Source of the DNA: Symsagittifera roscoffensis
Taxonomy: Eukaryota; Xenacoelomorpha; Acoela; Convolutidae
Direction of reading: 5' to 3'
Length of the DNA: 64,000 bases
Assembly (NCBI RefSeq): GCF_963678635.1
Contig: NC_087068.1
Coordinates: forward strand, 25,980,318 to 26,044,317
The notes under the pieces: model-generated
What the model was told of the DNA's origin: nothing
Seen by the model: the letters and a program-made list of their open reading frames with translations, nothing else
Databases searched by the model: none
Shown: positions 10,172 to 21,704 of the stretch, piece after piece
How positions within the stretch are numbered: the first letter of the stretch is position 1
How the letters are laid out: each line of letters begins with the position of its first letter
Program-made: the position numbers and the translations under genes

Positions 10172-10690
10172 TTAAAATATGGTGTTTTTTTTGAGATAAT
10201 CTGTGTTTCTTTTTTCGTTGCTTATTATATTTTTTATTGATAATTCTTCATCATGAATTGTTGATTGGCATATGTCTAGTAATTGTAACATATTATTGAC
10301 CCGATATGCTACTTCGTTTGTGGGTAAAGTTGTGGCATTTGTTTCACAGTATCCTAGGAGTCCTAGAGGTAATGTTATCTGGTATGGTGAATTGTTATAT
10401 ACGTGTAACGAAATAATATCGGAGTTTGAATGTTTCATGTTTTTTATGGATGAAATTGTTATTCGAAAAAATTTATGAATGGGTTCAAATTCAAGATCTG
10501 ACATAAAGAGATATTGTTTGTTTTGGTTTTTTATCATACTGGTGAAATTGTTTAATTGAAAAGTTATATACATTTCCTGATAGTGGTTTCAGATATTTTT
10601 GTTCCTGATTGTATATAAGGTAAAATTTGGAGAAAAATGGTGGTTGTTTGTTTAATCTTTCAAAGAATGTTAAGTATGTAATTTTCATTC
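10172..10690 (-). pseudogene. pol: C1a spacer between protease and RT
   Basis: An open minus-strand piece (10,172-10,573, overlapping 10,491-10,688) matching C2 27,401-27,886 and C3 38,345-38,719. It contains no catalytic motif that I recognise. Its place between protease and RT, with a GLLGYCETNAT block, suggests the protease-RT linker found in related gypsy elements. Frames are shifted near 10,500. Confidence 0.6.
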
Positions 10691-10781
10691 TTGTGTACTT
10701 GTCTTTTATATGAAGTTTACTATTTAAAATGTTTATTATGGGAATATATTTAGTTATAAATGGTATGCCAATGATATTGCG

Positions 10782-11050
10782 TTATATAACTGTTATGTGG
10801 AATGTTTGTTCAAATGGTTTTTTTAAGATTTTGTTTTGTTCCATTGTTCTAGTGGGAACTAGGAAAAGTTGGATTTTTCCATAATTTATTAATGTTGAGC
10901 CTTGTGCTGTTGCTAATTTGCTGGCTGTCTTAATAGGTATTAGGGTTGAATGTAGTGTTTTAGTTTCATTCCAGGTGGGCATATTAATTATATTTAATTC
11001 TGCTCCTGAATCGATTAAAAAATCTATTTCAAGATCTGTTGTTTGAAATT
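10782..11050 (-). pseudogene. pol: C1a aspartic protease
   Basis: On the minus strand the active-site tripeptide lies in FLIDSGAELNIIN (catalytic codons at 10,998-11,012). It is followed by TASKLATAQGSTLINYGKI and a region with FVIT/IGIP-type strands. The D-S-G form is less common than D-T-G but usual in this group of elements. The frame breaks at about 10,800 by stop and shift. Confidence 0.75.
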
Positions 11051-11310
11051 CTTTACTTTTTGGATTTTCTAAGAGAAATGGATTTGTCCAAATTTTTTCT
11101 CTTGGCTGTTTTTTTTTGTATATTTTGATAAATGTGGTTTATACTTGAGCTTTGTACTTCGTCTTGTTCGGGTTTAATTACAGTGTACTTCTTGTTCAAC
11201 TGGTACATTATTACCAATAGGTCTAGTTTAGTAATTTTGAAGGAGTTCCAAATGATTTTCGTAAATGTGTGATTTGAAAGGTTGTTCATATATAATAGGT
11301 TCGTAATCAT

Positions 11311-14300
11311 AATTTCTGTAAAATGAAAAGTTTGGTTGAAAGCTTTCATCAAAAATTTATTCTGTTCCATTGTTTCTGTTGGTACGAAGATAAGTGAATT
11401 TTGCAGTAGCTTGTGCCTTGTGCTGTGGCTAGTTTTCTTGAATTTTTGGAAAGTGGAACTTTAGCATCTAACGAATGTTTTTCATTCCATGTATTAACGT
11501 TATTAATGATTGCTTCTGCTCCTGAATCTATTAAAATATATTACAAGGTCTGGTGGTTGAAAATGGATTCTTTGGGTTTTCAAAAAGAAGTAGGCTTGCT
11601 CAATTTTTTCTCTAGGTGGACGTGTTTTTGGTATTGTTTTTTGGTATAAACTGTTCAGTTGTGTTTGATTGTCAACCATATGTGGAAATATTTTATTTTG
11701 GTTGTTTGACTTATGCTAGGTTCATTCAAATTTGAATAGGGATTTTGATTTTGGTAACGGTCAGAATTGGTTGCGGTTCTATATTCGTGTTTTAATTATA
11801 ATAATTTAATAGTTTTTGTGCTTTCGTTTTTACTTAGGTCATGTGTGCTTTCACAGTATATATATGATTAAGTTGCCTTTCTAAAGGTTCCGTTTTATCT
11901 GTTCCGGATGGGTCTGGAGTCGTTTCATTTGTAGTTTGTACACGATTTATCTGTCGTTAATGTTTAAGTGTACTCTATCTATAGGTTTTCTACTTTTATA
12001 GTAGGTTTATAAGACTTTTGTCTATCTGAATTTTGTGAATGATTTCGATGTGGTCATTGAGAACAATTTCGTGATATATTTTGTTAGCTACTATTTCTAG
12101 GTCTAGAGTTATTGGAGTTTTCGTCAGATCTGTTGTTATAGTTTCTATTAGATTGTATGTTATTTGAGTAGTTCTGGGATTTTTTATTTGAGTAATTCCG
12201 ATTGCGATCAATTGAATAATTTCTATTCTGGTTGTTCGAAGGGTTTTTTGAGCGGTCGTTTGATTAATATCGGTTTTGATTATTTGAACATGATCAATTT
12301 CTATAATAATTAGAATAACAACTCCTATTAGAGTTAGATAATGAATAATTGTTTCTGTAATGATTGTTCTGACTATTTGATCGACTATATCTATGTTTGG
12401 AATATTTTTGTGATTTTCTTCTCTGTTGGGATCGTCCACGAAAATTGTTGGAAAATGTTGATTGTGATCTGCTATTACTATAACTAGGTGTGAGTGGTTT
12501 TCTGGAACTCTTTTTACTTTGAATTTTTTTATTTGGTAAGTTTCGATCTTTTTTCATGTATTGGTAAAAAGATTTAAACGGCTCTGTATGTTTTTGTGAC
12601 CGGTTTGACTTATCTGGTTGTTTTTGTTTGCATTCGGCATTTTTCTTTCCGTACCTGCGGCAATAGGTGCACCAATTTTTGAATAAGGTTTTTCCTTAAA
12701 AATTTGGATTCTTTTCATGTGTGTTTCGACTTTGAGTGATTTTTTTTGCTAAATCGTTATCGTAATCTTGGATGTGGTTTATATGTGACGTAGTCGTCAG
12801 ATTAATTTGGCGTATTGTAACTTGAAAATTTCTGTTTCTTCTAGTTTCCTTGTGATATCTTCTTGTTCTCTTTTGTGTACAAATTTGCAGAATCTCTGTC
12901 TGGTTTGCGAATTGATGATAGATGTGTTGCTCTAATTTCATTGCTTTTTTCAACTGTGGTAATAAGGTAATCTTTAAAATTTTGTCAATTTTCTATTTTC
13001 ACAATCGTGTGTATTCAGACAAGAAGCTTTTTGTACCAGAGTTTCAATTCTTACACCAAATTCTTTAATAGTTTTAATTGTGAGTCTGCGATTTTCATTG
13101 CATAAATTTTTTTGATGCATTTTGTTTCTTTCGAAGTTAAACGTTTTGGAACCTTCTAGGTAAATTGTTTCCAATCGTAATTGATTTCTATGAGGAAAAT
13201 TGAAAACCTTTTGTGAGCTGCACCGTCGAGTTTGGTTTGTATTACTGCTGTACGTCTATGAGCCCCGTTCCGGTGAAGTAGTATATATGTAGTATCTGGG
13301 CCTATTTTTAATAATAGATTAGCTCTGGCAACATTTAGGTATTTTTCTACTGAATCTTCACAACCTCTTCCTGTGAAAACTATAAATGGTTTTGTTTGAT
13401 GTTAGAGATGATCCAGGCATAATGTATGGATTCATCGTAATTTGGATTGATTCTGCTGTATTTGGTATTTGTTATTTGTGTAAAATTTGTGAAATGATTT
13501 TTGGTAGTTCGATGTTGTTGTAAAAAGTACGGTACTGGAATTTCCTTTCTCATTGAGCCGGGTTAGTAGCCTTGGGTATTCATTAGTTTTTATGATTTTA
13601 TGTTTTTTCTGGTTGCATAAAATATGTTTTGTTAGACATTGCTGTTGTGATTGTTGTGGTCTCTGTGAATTCGTGTAGGCTTCAAAAATTTGTTTTTGAA
13701 AGTTATCATCTATTTAACCTAAGTCATTCCATTGTTTTTTTTTCAGTGATTTGCATTGTACTGTGGTTGATTTTGATGAGAGTATTCTTAATTTTGTGAA
13801 TTATGTGCGTAGTTTTTTTTGAAGTGTCTGTTATTTGAGTTTTTTTATTTTGTTTTAAGAATGGGTAGTTTTTCTTGCAATCTGTTTGAGGTTTTTTCTT
13901 ATCAGTTAAACTTGCAGATTGCAGAGTTTTAGATACTTGCTGAATTTAACTATGTACATGAGAATGGTTCTGTTATAAAAAGTGGTCGTGCTATTCGATT
14001 GCGGTTGTGTATTTTTTTCGATTTGACAAATTGTTTCGATTTGTAAATTTCGGTTTAATAATCGGACGTTTTTTAATTATTGGTCTATTTTTTTTAAATA
14101 CATTTGTGCATGTTTTGGAGCAACGGATGGTTAAGTTTTTGGTTGCAATGTTCTTGGTGGAAACGGAGTGTTTTTTTTTGGGTTGGGTGGATTAGTGATT
14201 GTTGGATGTATAGGCGAAAGATTTTGTTGTATTGTTGCTGGTATTGTTTCAATAATTTCTTCGGTTACAAAAATGTGATGGCGTTTGTGCGCTTTGTTTT

Positions 14301-15850
14301 GCTAGATTTGCAATTCCTTTGAAATTTCTTGTGTATTTTTAAATGTTGAATTTAGATTGTTGTTTAATGTCATATTTTTAATGATTGTGTTGTAGTTTAA
14401 AGGTGTCGTGTCGGTTGTTACTGGGATTAATTTTAAACATTTTTTATGTAATGAGATGGTTACAATTGCTGCACTGGAAATATCAAATTGTAAGTTAAAA
14501 AATAAAACGTTGAGCCATTCTGGAACACATGCACATTATGTTTCACTGCTAGCACTTTTTCTTCATCGGTTTACGGTCCAATTTTTTCCCTGCTTGTGCA
14601 ATTAAATCTAAATAAGTTTCAAAGTAATCTATAATAAACCATGCAAAAATTTTTTGCAGATCGACTTAATTTATTTGTGAAATTTTAATCTTACTGAGTG
14701 TTTCACGAAATAATTCTAAAGGTCGTTGGAAGAGAATAACTTCTCGTTTTACTATTGCGTGTCGAGATGTTTGTGATGGAGATATATAAAATGTTTCACT
14801 TGTTTCTAATATTGAATTACAACTGTAAATAACTGAGAAACACCATTTCTGATGATTGAATTTGCTCTTTGTGAATCTTGATGTTGAATATTTTCAATGT
14901 GTTCTGTCAAAGCTTTTTGAGAAATTTAAATCTGTATCATCTGTTTGAATTTTGTGTGATGGTTGGTTGCATGAACTTGGTGGTAGAATTTCAATGGTGA
15001 ATATGCCATTGTGTGAAGTTACATTACATTTACTTGGCATAAAGTAATCTAGAACTTGTATTGTTGTTCTTTTTTCGGGGAATTCATGTTCACTTGGGCT
15101 ATTTTTTTTGCAACAAATTTACAATTAACTTGTGACAAAATTGAACTTGTCCTCTTGGCGGATCAATGGGTAATTTCGAAAATGTCTTATCGGTTGATTC
15201 CAATTGTGTAATCTTACTGGTTTTCGAATTAAGGAATTTTTTTTTCTTCACTGTTGTGGATTCTGATTCGGAAAAAATCTTTGTTTGTCCACTGGTTTGT
15301 TTTTGTCGGGTAACAGGTCTCTAGTATTTTCAAGTTTTTGTTTTGTTGCTGAGTCAGATTACGAAACAGCGTTCATTTTCTGGAAAATTTTGTTTTTATA
15401 ATTTCCTTCTGCTTTGAAAAAATAGGTTTTTTTGTTTGTTTTTGACCTAATTAATCCTACGTTTTGTTTGTGTAACTACGAGATTGTATCTTGTGTCTTT
15501 TATTAAACAATTTTGAAGAATGATTGTTTGTTTGTTTCCCAAATTATCTCTTGACATAAGTGATAGAATGATTGATGCAAAATTCGGGTGTCAATTTCTA
15601 TTTCCTAAACTGTTAGTTATTATAATTTTTTTTGTGAGGTTATCCTAGTCCTCTGGGTAAATTGTTGTGACAAGATGGGTTGGAAGTAAATCAATTCGTT
15701 AGAATGATTTTTTAATGCCCTCGGGTGTAATATGGTTTTCATCAAAATAAATTTAACCTTAGTTAATTGGGGTATGATTCGAGAACGAGGGTTAGAGATT
15801 AGTAATTCAACCCACAAGGTTCAGGTATAGTTGGAACACAAATAGATCGT
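11311..15850 (-). mobile_element. Older gypsy-like element C1b: protease to gag, decayed
   Basis: The same gene order as C2/C3 but strongly diverged and full of stops. From low to high coordinates: a second protease (D-S-G-A-E codons at 11,513-11,527), an Arg/Ser/Asn/Tyr-rich gag tail (about 11,990-12,560), a damaged zinc knuckle (about 12,630-12,670, C-x2-C kept, His changed to Lys), capsid-like sequence (12,696-13,400), Gln/Pro-rich gag N-terminal remnants to about 15,000, and traces of the basic leader ORF near 15,300-15,560. It is older than C2/C3 by divergence. At the capsid site where C2 and C3 have TAA, it has ATG. Confidence 0.65.
11990..13400 (-). pseudogene. gag: C1b gag capsid/nucleocapsid remnant
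   Basis: Pieces of Gag can be aligned to C2: the tail with NRYSRSNSQNN-like repeats (12,294-12,557), a knuckle reading WCTYCRRYGKKNAEC in which the metal-binding His is lost, a coiled Glu/Lys-rich part (12,696-12,953) and the capsid end with ERNKMHQKNLCNENRRL (12,974-13,174). No long frame survives. A 147-codon frame at 11,996-12,439 is the alternative frame of the low-complexity tail and is Ile/Thr-rich, most likely a composition effect. Confidence 0.6.
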
Positions 15851-17081
15851 TGCATAATATTTTAGTTCTTACTGGTTGTAAGATTTGTTTTAAGCCTAGG
15901 TCAATTAGGAGGTAGGGTTCAAGTGAAGGATGAGTAACCGAAGTTCTTCAATGTATAACCTAATTGAAATGGTTAGTTTCTTGAAAAATCTTTAGTTATA
16001 GCTGGCTCGTACATAATGGTGGGAAAGTGAATTGACCTTTGAGTTCGTTAGACACTAGTTTTTTAAGAGGTGGGGTGAATTTTTTGAAATTGATCCAAGG
16101 AAAAACTTGATGATCAAAACTTTAGTTGATGTAAAATTACAGTTTAGATGAAACAGAACAATAACAGAAAACGTTCTCAAGAATCAAGGAACCTTTTATT
16201 TTTATAAAACTAATCATTAATGCATTTACTAACTAATTTTTTGCGTTTTCTGTTTATTCAAAAAGTATAAAAAATTTTATAAGTTTTGACAAAATTACTG
16301 CAGATTTGAAGTTCAAAGGTAGATAGAAGTTTCATAACGACATAGTTTTTAATTATTCATCATAGTTAGAGATTCGACTTTGAAATAATCTGACTGCTTT
16401 TTTTGCCCTTCATATTAATAAGTGAAAATTTACTGCATAAATAGATTTGTAGAGGAATAATTGTTGTAGTCTGCTTTTTCGTTTTACGATGTAGAAGCTC
16501 GGTTTGTCGTCCTAGTTTTGACCCGGTTTCAGCTTTATGATCAGTTTGAATTGATTAGACTTATTAAGACGTGGAAATAAGCTATTTTTATCATTAGTTT
16601 TTTTGTTAACCATCTTGCTGAGCGTTTTTGATCTGTTTTTTCTACTCTATTTTGTTTTTGAAAGACCTAAATTAAAAAAGTCTATTCGAGACTCGATTGG
16701 TCGCTTCAGATAAACTTGAGTCCGGGGCGGCTTTCTCAAAGAGTAATTTCGGATAAGGTACACCGTTTGTTCGTCATCTTACTTTCGGCCGGATAGATTC
16801 GTGCAACTTCTTAATATTATACCAATCCTATATTTCCTGGTCTCAAAAAGTGTAGTATAAACTGGTTTTGTCGCAAGGTTAGAATCAAGAAAGAGCAACC
16901 GTTTGCTAAGTTAAACTCATTCTTCTCGGGTTGAAACTATTTGTAATTTCAGCCTTACACTTTATTGTAAGTTTTAGTGATGGATCATGATTGGTTACTT
17001 CTAAATATTTTACAGTGATAGTTATCGAGAATATAATTGGATTTATAATTACTTGTTTTGAACTGGTTACAATTTCTTCAG
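15851..17081. other. C1b 5' leader and LTR-like flank
   Basis: No coding frame. Motifs of the C leader are present: AAGTGAAGGATGAGTAACCG (15,922), CTTAGTTAATTGGGG and GATCCAAGGAAAAACTTGAT (16,091). From 16,673 to about 17,000 comes the LTR-like repeat also seen at 44,660 and 903. The last 60 bases form the intron end before exon X2: a pyrimidine-rich stretch ending TTTCTTCAG at 17,073-17,081. Confidence 0.55.
16673..17000. repeat. Diverged LTR-like repeat at C1b
   Basis: It shares with 44,660-45,030 the blocks TCGAGACT, GTAATTTCGGATA, GTACACCGT, GGCCGGATAGATTCGTGCAA and, later, TGGATCATGATTGG. Position at the 5' side of a minus-strand C element in both places suggests the C 5' LTR or leader. 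Confidence 0.5.
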
Positions 17082-17469
17082 GTATCGAAAACTTCTCGAA
17101 GCATATGATCAGCAAGGTGTCCTCCACAGCGAAATGACGGACTACGATGAGCCATGGAACGAGTCACCTGGGTTCAAAGAAACTCAGGTTATTCTACGTG
17201 ACAATTATCCGGCTTACAGCAACCCTGCGTTGAATGCATTCATCGAAAACATCAATATTGCTCGCAAATCGTATCACTTGATCAGCGAAAATTGTCAGGA
17301 GTTCATCAGATACCTTCTAGTGTTCCTGGGAATCCAAGACTCCTGGGCGTGTTACTTGAGAACCGCAAAGCAGACTTGTTCTGAAGGTATACTTTCAAAA
17401 TTAATCATATTATACGCAAGATTTCATGAATACAGAATAACCTGCGCAGAAAAAAATTTTAATTTCTAG
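17082..17469 (+). CDS. Exon X2, duplicate of X1 with 3' splice site
   Basis: A pyrimidine tract and AG at 17,080-17,081 precede an open frame that starts in phase (codon completed upstream, then TAT CGA AAA) and runs to TAA at 17,467-17,469. Upstream of the ATG at 17,134 the frame continues 17 codons (YRKLLEAYDQQGVLHSE), so the ATG is not needed as a start. The product is unrecognised; ENCQEFIR gives a weak link to N-C-x-x-F papain-like folds. A donor may lie at AAG/GTATAC (about 17,388). Compared with X1, about 13 codons differ and every difference changes the residue. The exon may belong to the same host gene or family as the exon at 45.6 kb, but no splice proves this. Confidence 0.5.
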
Positions 17470-18714
17470 CTTCGTAGACCCAACAAAAAAATGAAAAATC
17501 TGCTTGCAAAAATCTGTTTAAAACTTTAAAGCTTACAATTATGTCAACCAACTGAAGAAAGGAAAAACTAAAAAGCTTGTAATTGATGTTGCTTTTGTTT
17601 CAAATTTTCTGGTAGACACGGTTTTACAGAATTACTTAAACTTACTCAAAAATGTTTAAAAATTCCAAATGATTTTGTATTTAGTGTTAGACAAGTTTCA
17701 AATCAGGAATAATCAGTAGAACTGGAGTTTTAGAAATTCGGTTTAGTTTCGTGTTGTAATATTTTTTCTTGATGTCGTAATACTTTCCGGCACACAATTC
17801 CTTAAATAATTTTTTGGTTTTTTGGTCAGGTTAATTGAGACGTAGTATTTGACGTCTAATCGATCTAATTTGTTAAGTTAAGTTAGTTGTAGTAAATTAA
17901 TTGTGTCATACTATTTTGCCCCAAACTTCTTTAAATGATTTTTTAGGTTTTTTTTGTCAGGTTAATTGGGGCATAGAATTTTAAGCCTAATCGATCTAAG
18001 TTGCAACTGTAAATTAGTTGTTTAAGGTCTTTTTGTGACTCGTTGATCGCTCCAGATATGATCTATCTGGGGTTCTAACTCAAAGAGCAATTCCAATTTG
18101 AATTCACCCTCCGTGTGTCACGCTACCTAGCTGTGGTCGGATAGAATTTTGCAATTATTAGTCAAATACTGATCTTCTTCCTACTCCTGTGTTGATCACT
18201 GGAAAAGCCAAGTTATTTGAGGTGAACTTTGTTTCACTTGATTTTTAGCTGTTCTTGCTAGTCATATTTACAGTTATACAGGCACGAGACAGAGTTTGAA
18301 ACATTTACTGTTCAAGCGAAGCAAGGAACAAAAAACTCCAGCTTTTTGCCATTTTCTCTACAACTACAGGGATTCACGGTTGAAACTTTGGCATATGATA
18401 CACTACACTAGCTTCTAGAACACGGCCGGATAAAACATCGTAAGAAATTGTTGTCAAGGTATGAATTGGCCATTTAAGTAGCGAGTGTCAGGGAGTGTAG
18501 CGAGTGTCAGGGAGTGTAGCGATTGTAGAGAGTGTCATGGAAATCTATGAATATAAGCTGGTATTATCTTCTTCTGGTAATAGTTTACCTTCATATAAAA
18601 AAGAACTAAATGTTTTGCTAGGCTCATAGACAGAACTTGACTGAAAATTGAGCAATTTATATAACAAAAGCAAAAAGATAAACTTTTTTTCTATAGCTCA
18701 GTAGTTTTTGGTAT
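17470..18714. other. Non-coding flank of X2 and unit-2-specific insert
   Basis: 17,470-18,310 is the second copy of 332-1,190, with the LTR-like repeat at 18,022-18,235. 18,311-18,714 has no counterpart in unit 1. It leads into the mariner 5' terminus and contains a short minisatellite. I see no gene in it. Confidence 0.6.
18478..18533. repeat. Minisatellite, 19-base unit, three copies
   Basis: GTAGCGAGTGTCAGGGAGT stands twice in perfect succession and a third time in degenerate form. Confidence 0.85.
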
Positions 18715-18715
18715 A

Positions 18716-18844
18716 CAGGGTGTCCCAAAAAACTCAAAACTGAAATTGTTCTTTATTGCCGTATCAGTATTCTTGAAATCTGGAAAACGTGTGTAGCAGC
18801 CCAAGATACATGTTTTTTGGAAACGATATTTACCGCAATTTTTC
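18716..18844 (+). mobile_element. Mariner-like remnant, 5' terminus
   Basis: CAGGGTGTCCC at 18,716-18,726 follows a TA dinucleotide, the usual target of Tc1/mariner elements. It is the inverted repeat of GGGACATTCTG (9,084) and GGGACATCCTG (37,238). The element is interrupted at 18,845 by A2 and resumes at 26,156. Confidence 0.7.
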
Positions 18845-19172
18845 TGTTATCCGTACGGTTATACTGGATATCCATTAGAACTCAGTATAACGAAACTCAG
18901 ATATAACTTAGATTGTTTATAGTTCTAATGTTATGTAAACGTAATCATAAAGATGTCTGATCTAAATTAAGTACCTATTAAGCCTAACACCATATTCAAT
19001 AGTTATTTATGAGTCTCTGTCGCTCTCATGATTTCGAGGTCAGATTCGAATCAGACATAACATTATCGATTGAATTTAAGTTGATAACAAACTCTTCTTA
19101 ACTCCTTTTTCTTTCACACATTATGTCTCAAATCAGATCTAACATATATACTCCGAATCCGTGGGTATAACA
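18845..19172 (+). repeat. A2 5' LTR, complete
   Basis: 328 bases, TGTTATCC to GGTATAACA, followed directly by TGGCGCGGCC. Diagnostic sites agree with the A1 5' LTR. Confidence 0.93.
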
Positions 19173-20450
19173 TGGCGCGGCCAGCACTCACAAAAAACCC
19201 ACTGGGTATCGCCCCATTCTGGCAGAAAGCCTCGGCGGAACCTCCAACCGAGTGGGAAAATTGGAACCAGCAGCTTAATTTAGGAATCGTCGCAAAAGAC
19301 GGAATAAATCTGCAAAAACTTTTACAAGATCCACCCACAGTACGAAAACCTCAAGAGCCTGGTTATGAGCTCCCTATCGAGGGGGAAATGCAATCGCAAA
19401 CTAGGGACCGGAACATACGCAATCAAGAGAAAAAGATCCAATGGGATAACCAGTGTGCTCAATTGGATAACTTGGGACCCACCGTGGATGGAATCATATG
19501 GGAGGAAGCCGACATAAAAGTCCGAAGCTATATTTACCTCAGTCTCGGAAACGAGGGACAAAGACGTCTCAGTCAACTTTTCTCAGATTTAAATATACAA
19601 GAAACATCAACGAGGGCATTTTGGAATAGCTTAGAGCATCTTTTCATCAAAGACCGCAATGTGACGTTCGATAGATACGAACCGTTCATCAGAAAGCAGA
19701 ACAAGACGGAAACGTTAGAGCAATTCCACTGTGGCCTCACGGAACTTGTCATTAAAGGAAATTTCAAATGTCCTAATTGCAACGATAACACTTTGGAAAC
19801 CGAAATTACTCGAGATCTATTCACAGCGAATATGACAAATGATGAGGTACAAAAAGACCTACTGGCCGAGACGAAAACCCCCACACAAGCATTCGAATAT
19901 GCAATACGTAAAGAAAGCTTTGGAAAACCAGCTCCAAATACGCAAGCAAGGTTCCGCAACATTTTCTTCCCAGCAGACAGGCATCAGATCCGAACCAGTT
20001 GGGTTCATACAAAAACGAGGAGGGGACTCATATCGTAATAATAGACAGGGGAACAGAGGTCGAGGACAACCACAGCGGGGAACTTCACAACGACAAGGCA
20101 GCGATAGAAAGCAATCATGTTTTAAGTGCGGAAATCCGTTCGGACCCGGACATCTTCAACAATGTCCGGCAAAAGATAAAATCTGCAATAAAGGCACGAA
20201 AAGAGGACACTACGCCACACTCTGTAATTCTTCAACCGTCAATGCAATCAGCAAAGAGCAAGATCCCGAAATAAATTTGCAGGATACAGATATAGCAGCG
20301 TACGTCGATTATCTACAGGCAGGGGATGTGGTTCCGGGATGGGATCTCGCCCATCCAAATGACCACAGCGTAAACGCAGTGAGTTTCCAAGAGGAAACGG
20401 CAGACAAACTTAAGACGGAGGACTTGAAAGGACACCTAATTCAGGTATAA
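19172..20450 (+). pseudogene. gag: A2 gag, one frameshift
   Basis: The frame opens with the ATG at 19,172 on the LTR border and is open past 19,900 without the nonsense codons of A1, confirming that this is the ancestral start. A 2-base loss near 19,910-19,920 moves the rest, including the knuckles, to the frame that ends with TAA at 20,448-20,450. The first Cys-His box is as in A1 (C-x2-C-x7-H-x3-C). In the second box a Cys is replaced by Gly (CNKGTKRGH), which would remove a zinc ligand. The last residues HLIQV before the stop are identical to A1. Confidence 0.88.
19173..19190 (+). promoter_or_regulatory. Primer-binding site of A2
   Basis: TGGCGCGGCCAGCAC, the same as in A1 and again contained in the gag frame. 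Confidence 0.6.
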
Positions 20451-20790
20451 ATAGGAAACAATTACATTGTCTTCATTGCGGATACAGGATCTCCAACGTC
20501 ATTTGTCAACAACTGCCACTACCTTACATAATACAGTGAAAAAGGCAAGACGCATTCAGTTGAACCAAGAGGACGAGGCAAATAGAATGGTATGTTATAA
20601 TGGCTACAAAATTCCTACGTTCGGAAGGCTGATTATACCAATAGAGTCAGGAGGTTGGACAATCAGCACCGCCCCATTTATTGTGGTTGACGATAAACGG
20701 GCGAACATCTTGGGACGAAATCTCCTACCGCAACTAGGCGAACATCATCAAAAAAAACCAATATGGGAAGTCAATCAATTGTATTGCTGA
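20451..20790 (+). pseudogene. pol: A2 aspartic protease, frameshifted
   Basis: The same arrangement as A1: an in-frame continuation after the gag TAA with the D-T-G motif (ADTGSPTSF), then a one-base shift to the frame 20,467-20,790, which ends in ILGRNLLPQLG. Three bases fewer near 20,740 than in A1. Confidence 0.8.
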
Positions 20791-20845
20791 CACAGACCAA
20801 TCAGATCCAGTCATAACCAATTGGGTAAAAACAACATATCCGGGG

Positions 20846-21700
20846 TTGTGTACGCGCATCGGACGCTCAAAAAACCATATGGTTCACACAAAATTTCTAA
20901 ACGATTTCAAGGCACTTCAACAAAAGGGACGCAGAATTCCGATACATATTCAGGAAAAAATTGAACAAGAAATCAAATCTCTAACTGATCAAGGCCATAT
21001 TGTGAAACTCGATAGTTGTAGTGACAAACAGTTCATTAGTCCAATTGTAATAACTGTAAAGAAAGATTTTACAATAAAACTGGCAATGGACTCCAAACAA
21101 ATTAACAAAGCGATACATAAAAACAAGTATCAAATGCCAAATATCGATGTACTCTTGGACAACGTAGCTCAATCAGCTCAAGAAGGTAATGGAAAACCAG
21201 GGACAACATATTTTTCCACCATTGACCTTCGATACGCCTACAGTCAACTAAAATTAGATGATACAACCAAAACGCAGTGTAATTTTAGTATAATTGGCGG
21301 ACAAGCAACCGGCACCTATCAATTTCAGACTGGATTCTTCGGGCTCACGGATATGGCCGCAGAATTCCAGAAAGCCATCGATCTAACTTTAAACAACGAA
21401 AAAGATACCTTCGCTTTTCTCGACGACATCTTGATTATATCCCACATAACAAAAGAACACCATATGGATAAACTGAAAAAAGTCTTAGACAAGTTAGATC
21501 AAGAAAATATGGCTATTTTGGTTAATAAGTGTAAATTCGGTTGTAAAGAAGTCGAATGGCTCGGTTTTGTCATAAATGAATACGGAACCATACCGATGCA
21601 CAAGAAAACTGACGCAATCACTAAACTCCACCACCCCACAACGTTCAAACAATTAAAAAGTAATATGGGATCAGTTCATCACTTAAATAAATTTATACCC
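20846..21700 (+). pseudogene. pol: A2 reverse transcriptase, best preserved in window
   Basis: Open from 20,846 through the palm with TIDLRYAYSQ (about 21,220-21,250), FGLTDMAAEFQ and AFLDDILIISH (about 21,410-21,445), which keeps the canonical F-x-D-D form. The thumb WLGF motif is near 21,558. About 23 bases present in A1 after 3,990 are missing near 21,700, so the frame runs out of phase to a stop at 21,763. No nonsense codon lies inside the polymerase domain itself. Confidence 0.88.
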
Positions 21701-21704
21701 ACCG

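Larger units (their letters stand above)
9100..11310 (-). mobile_element. Gypsy-like element C1a: pol and gag tail, broken
   Basis: A minus-strand fragment close in sequence to C2 (26,807-28,615) and C3 (37,258-39,540). Read 5' to 3' (high to low coordinates) it holds the gag C-terminus, protease, a spacer protein region, RT palm and the end of RNase H. It stops at the mariner terminus before any integrase. It is joined at about 11,310 to an older relative, C1b, at a non-equivalent position, so the chain has two protease regions. Confidence 0.82.
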
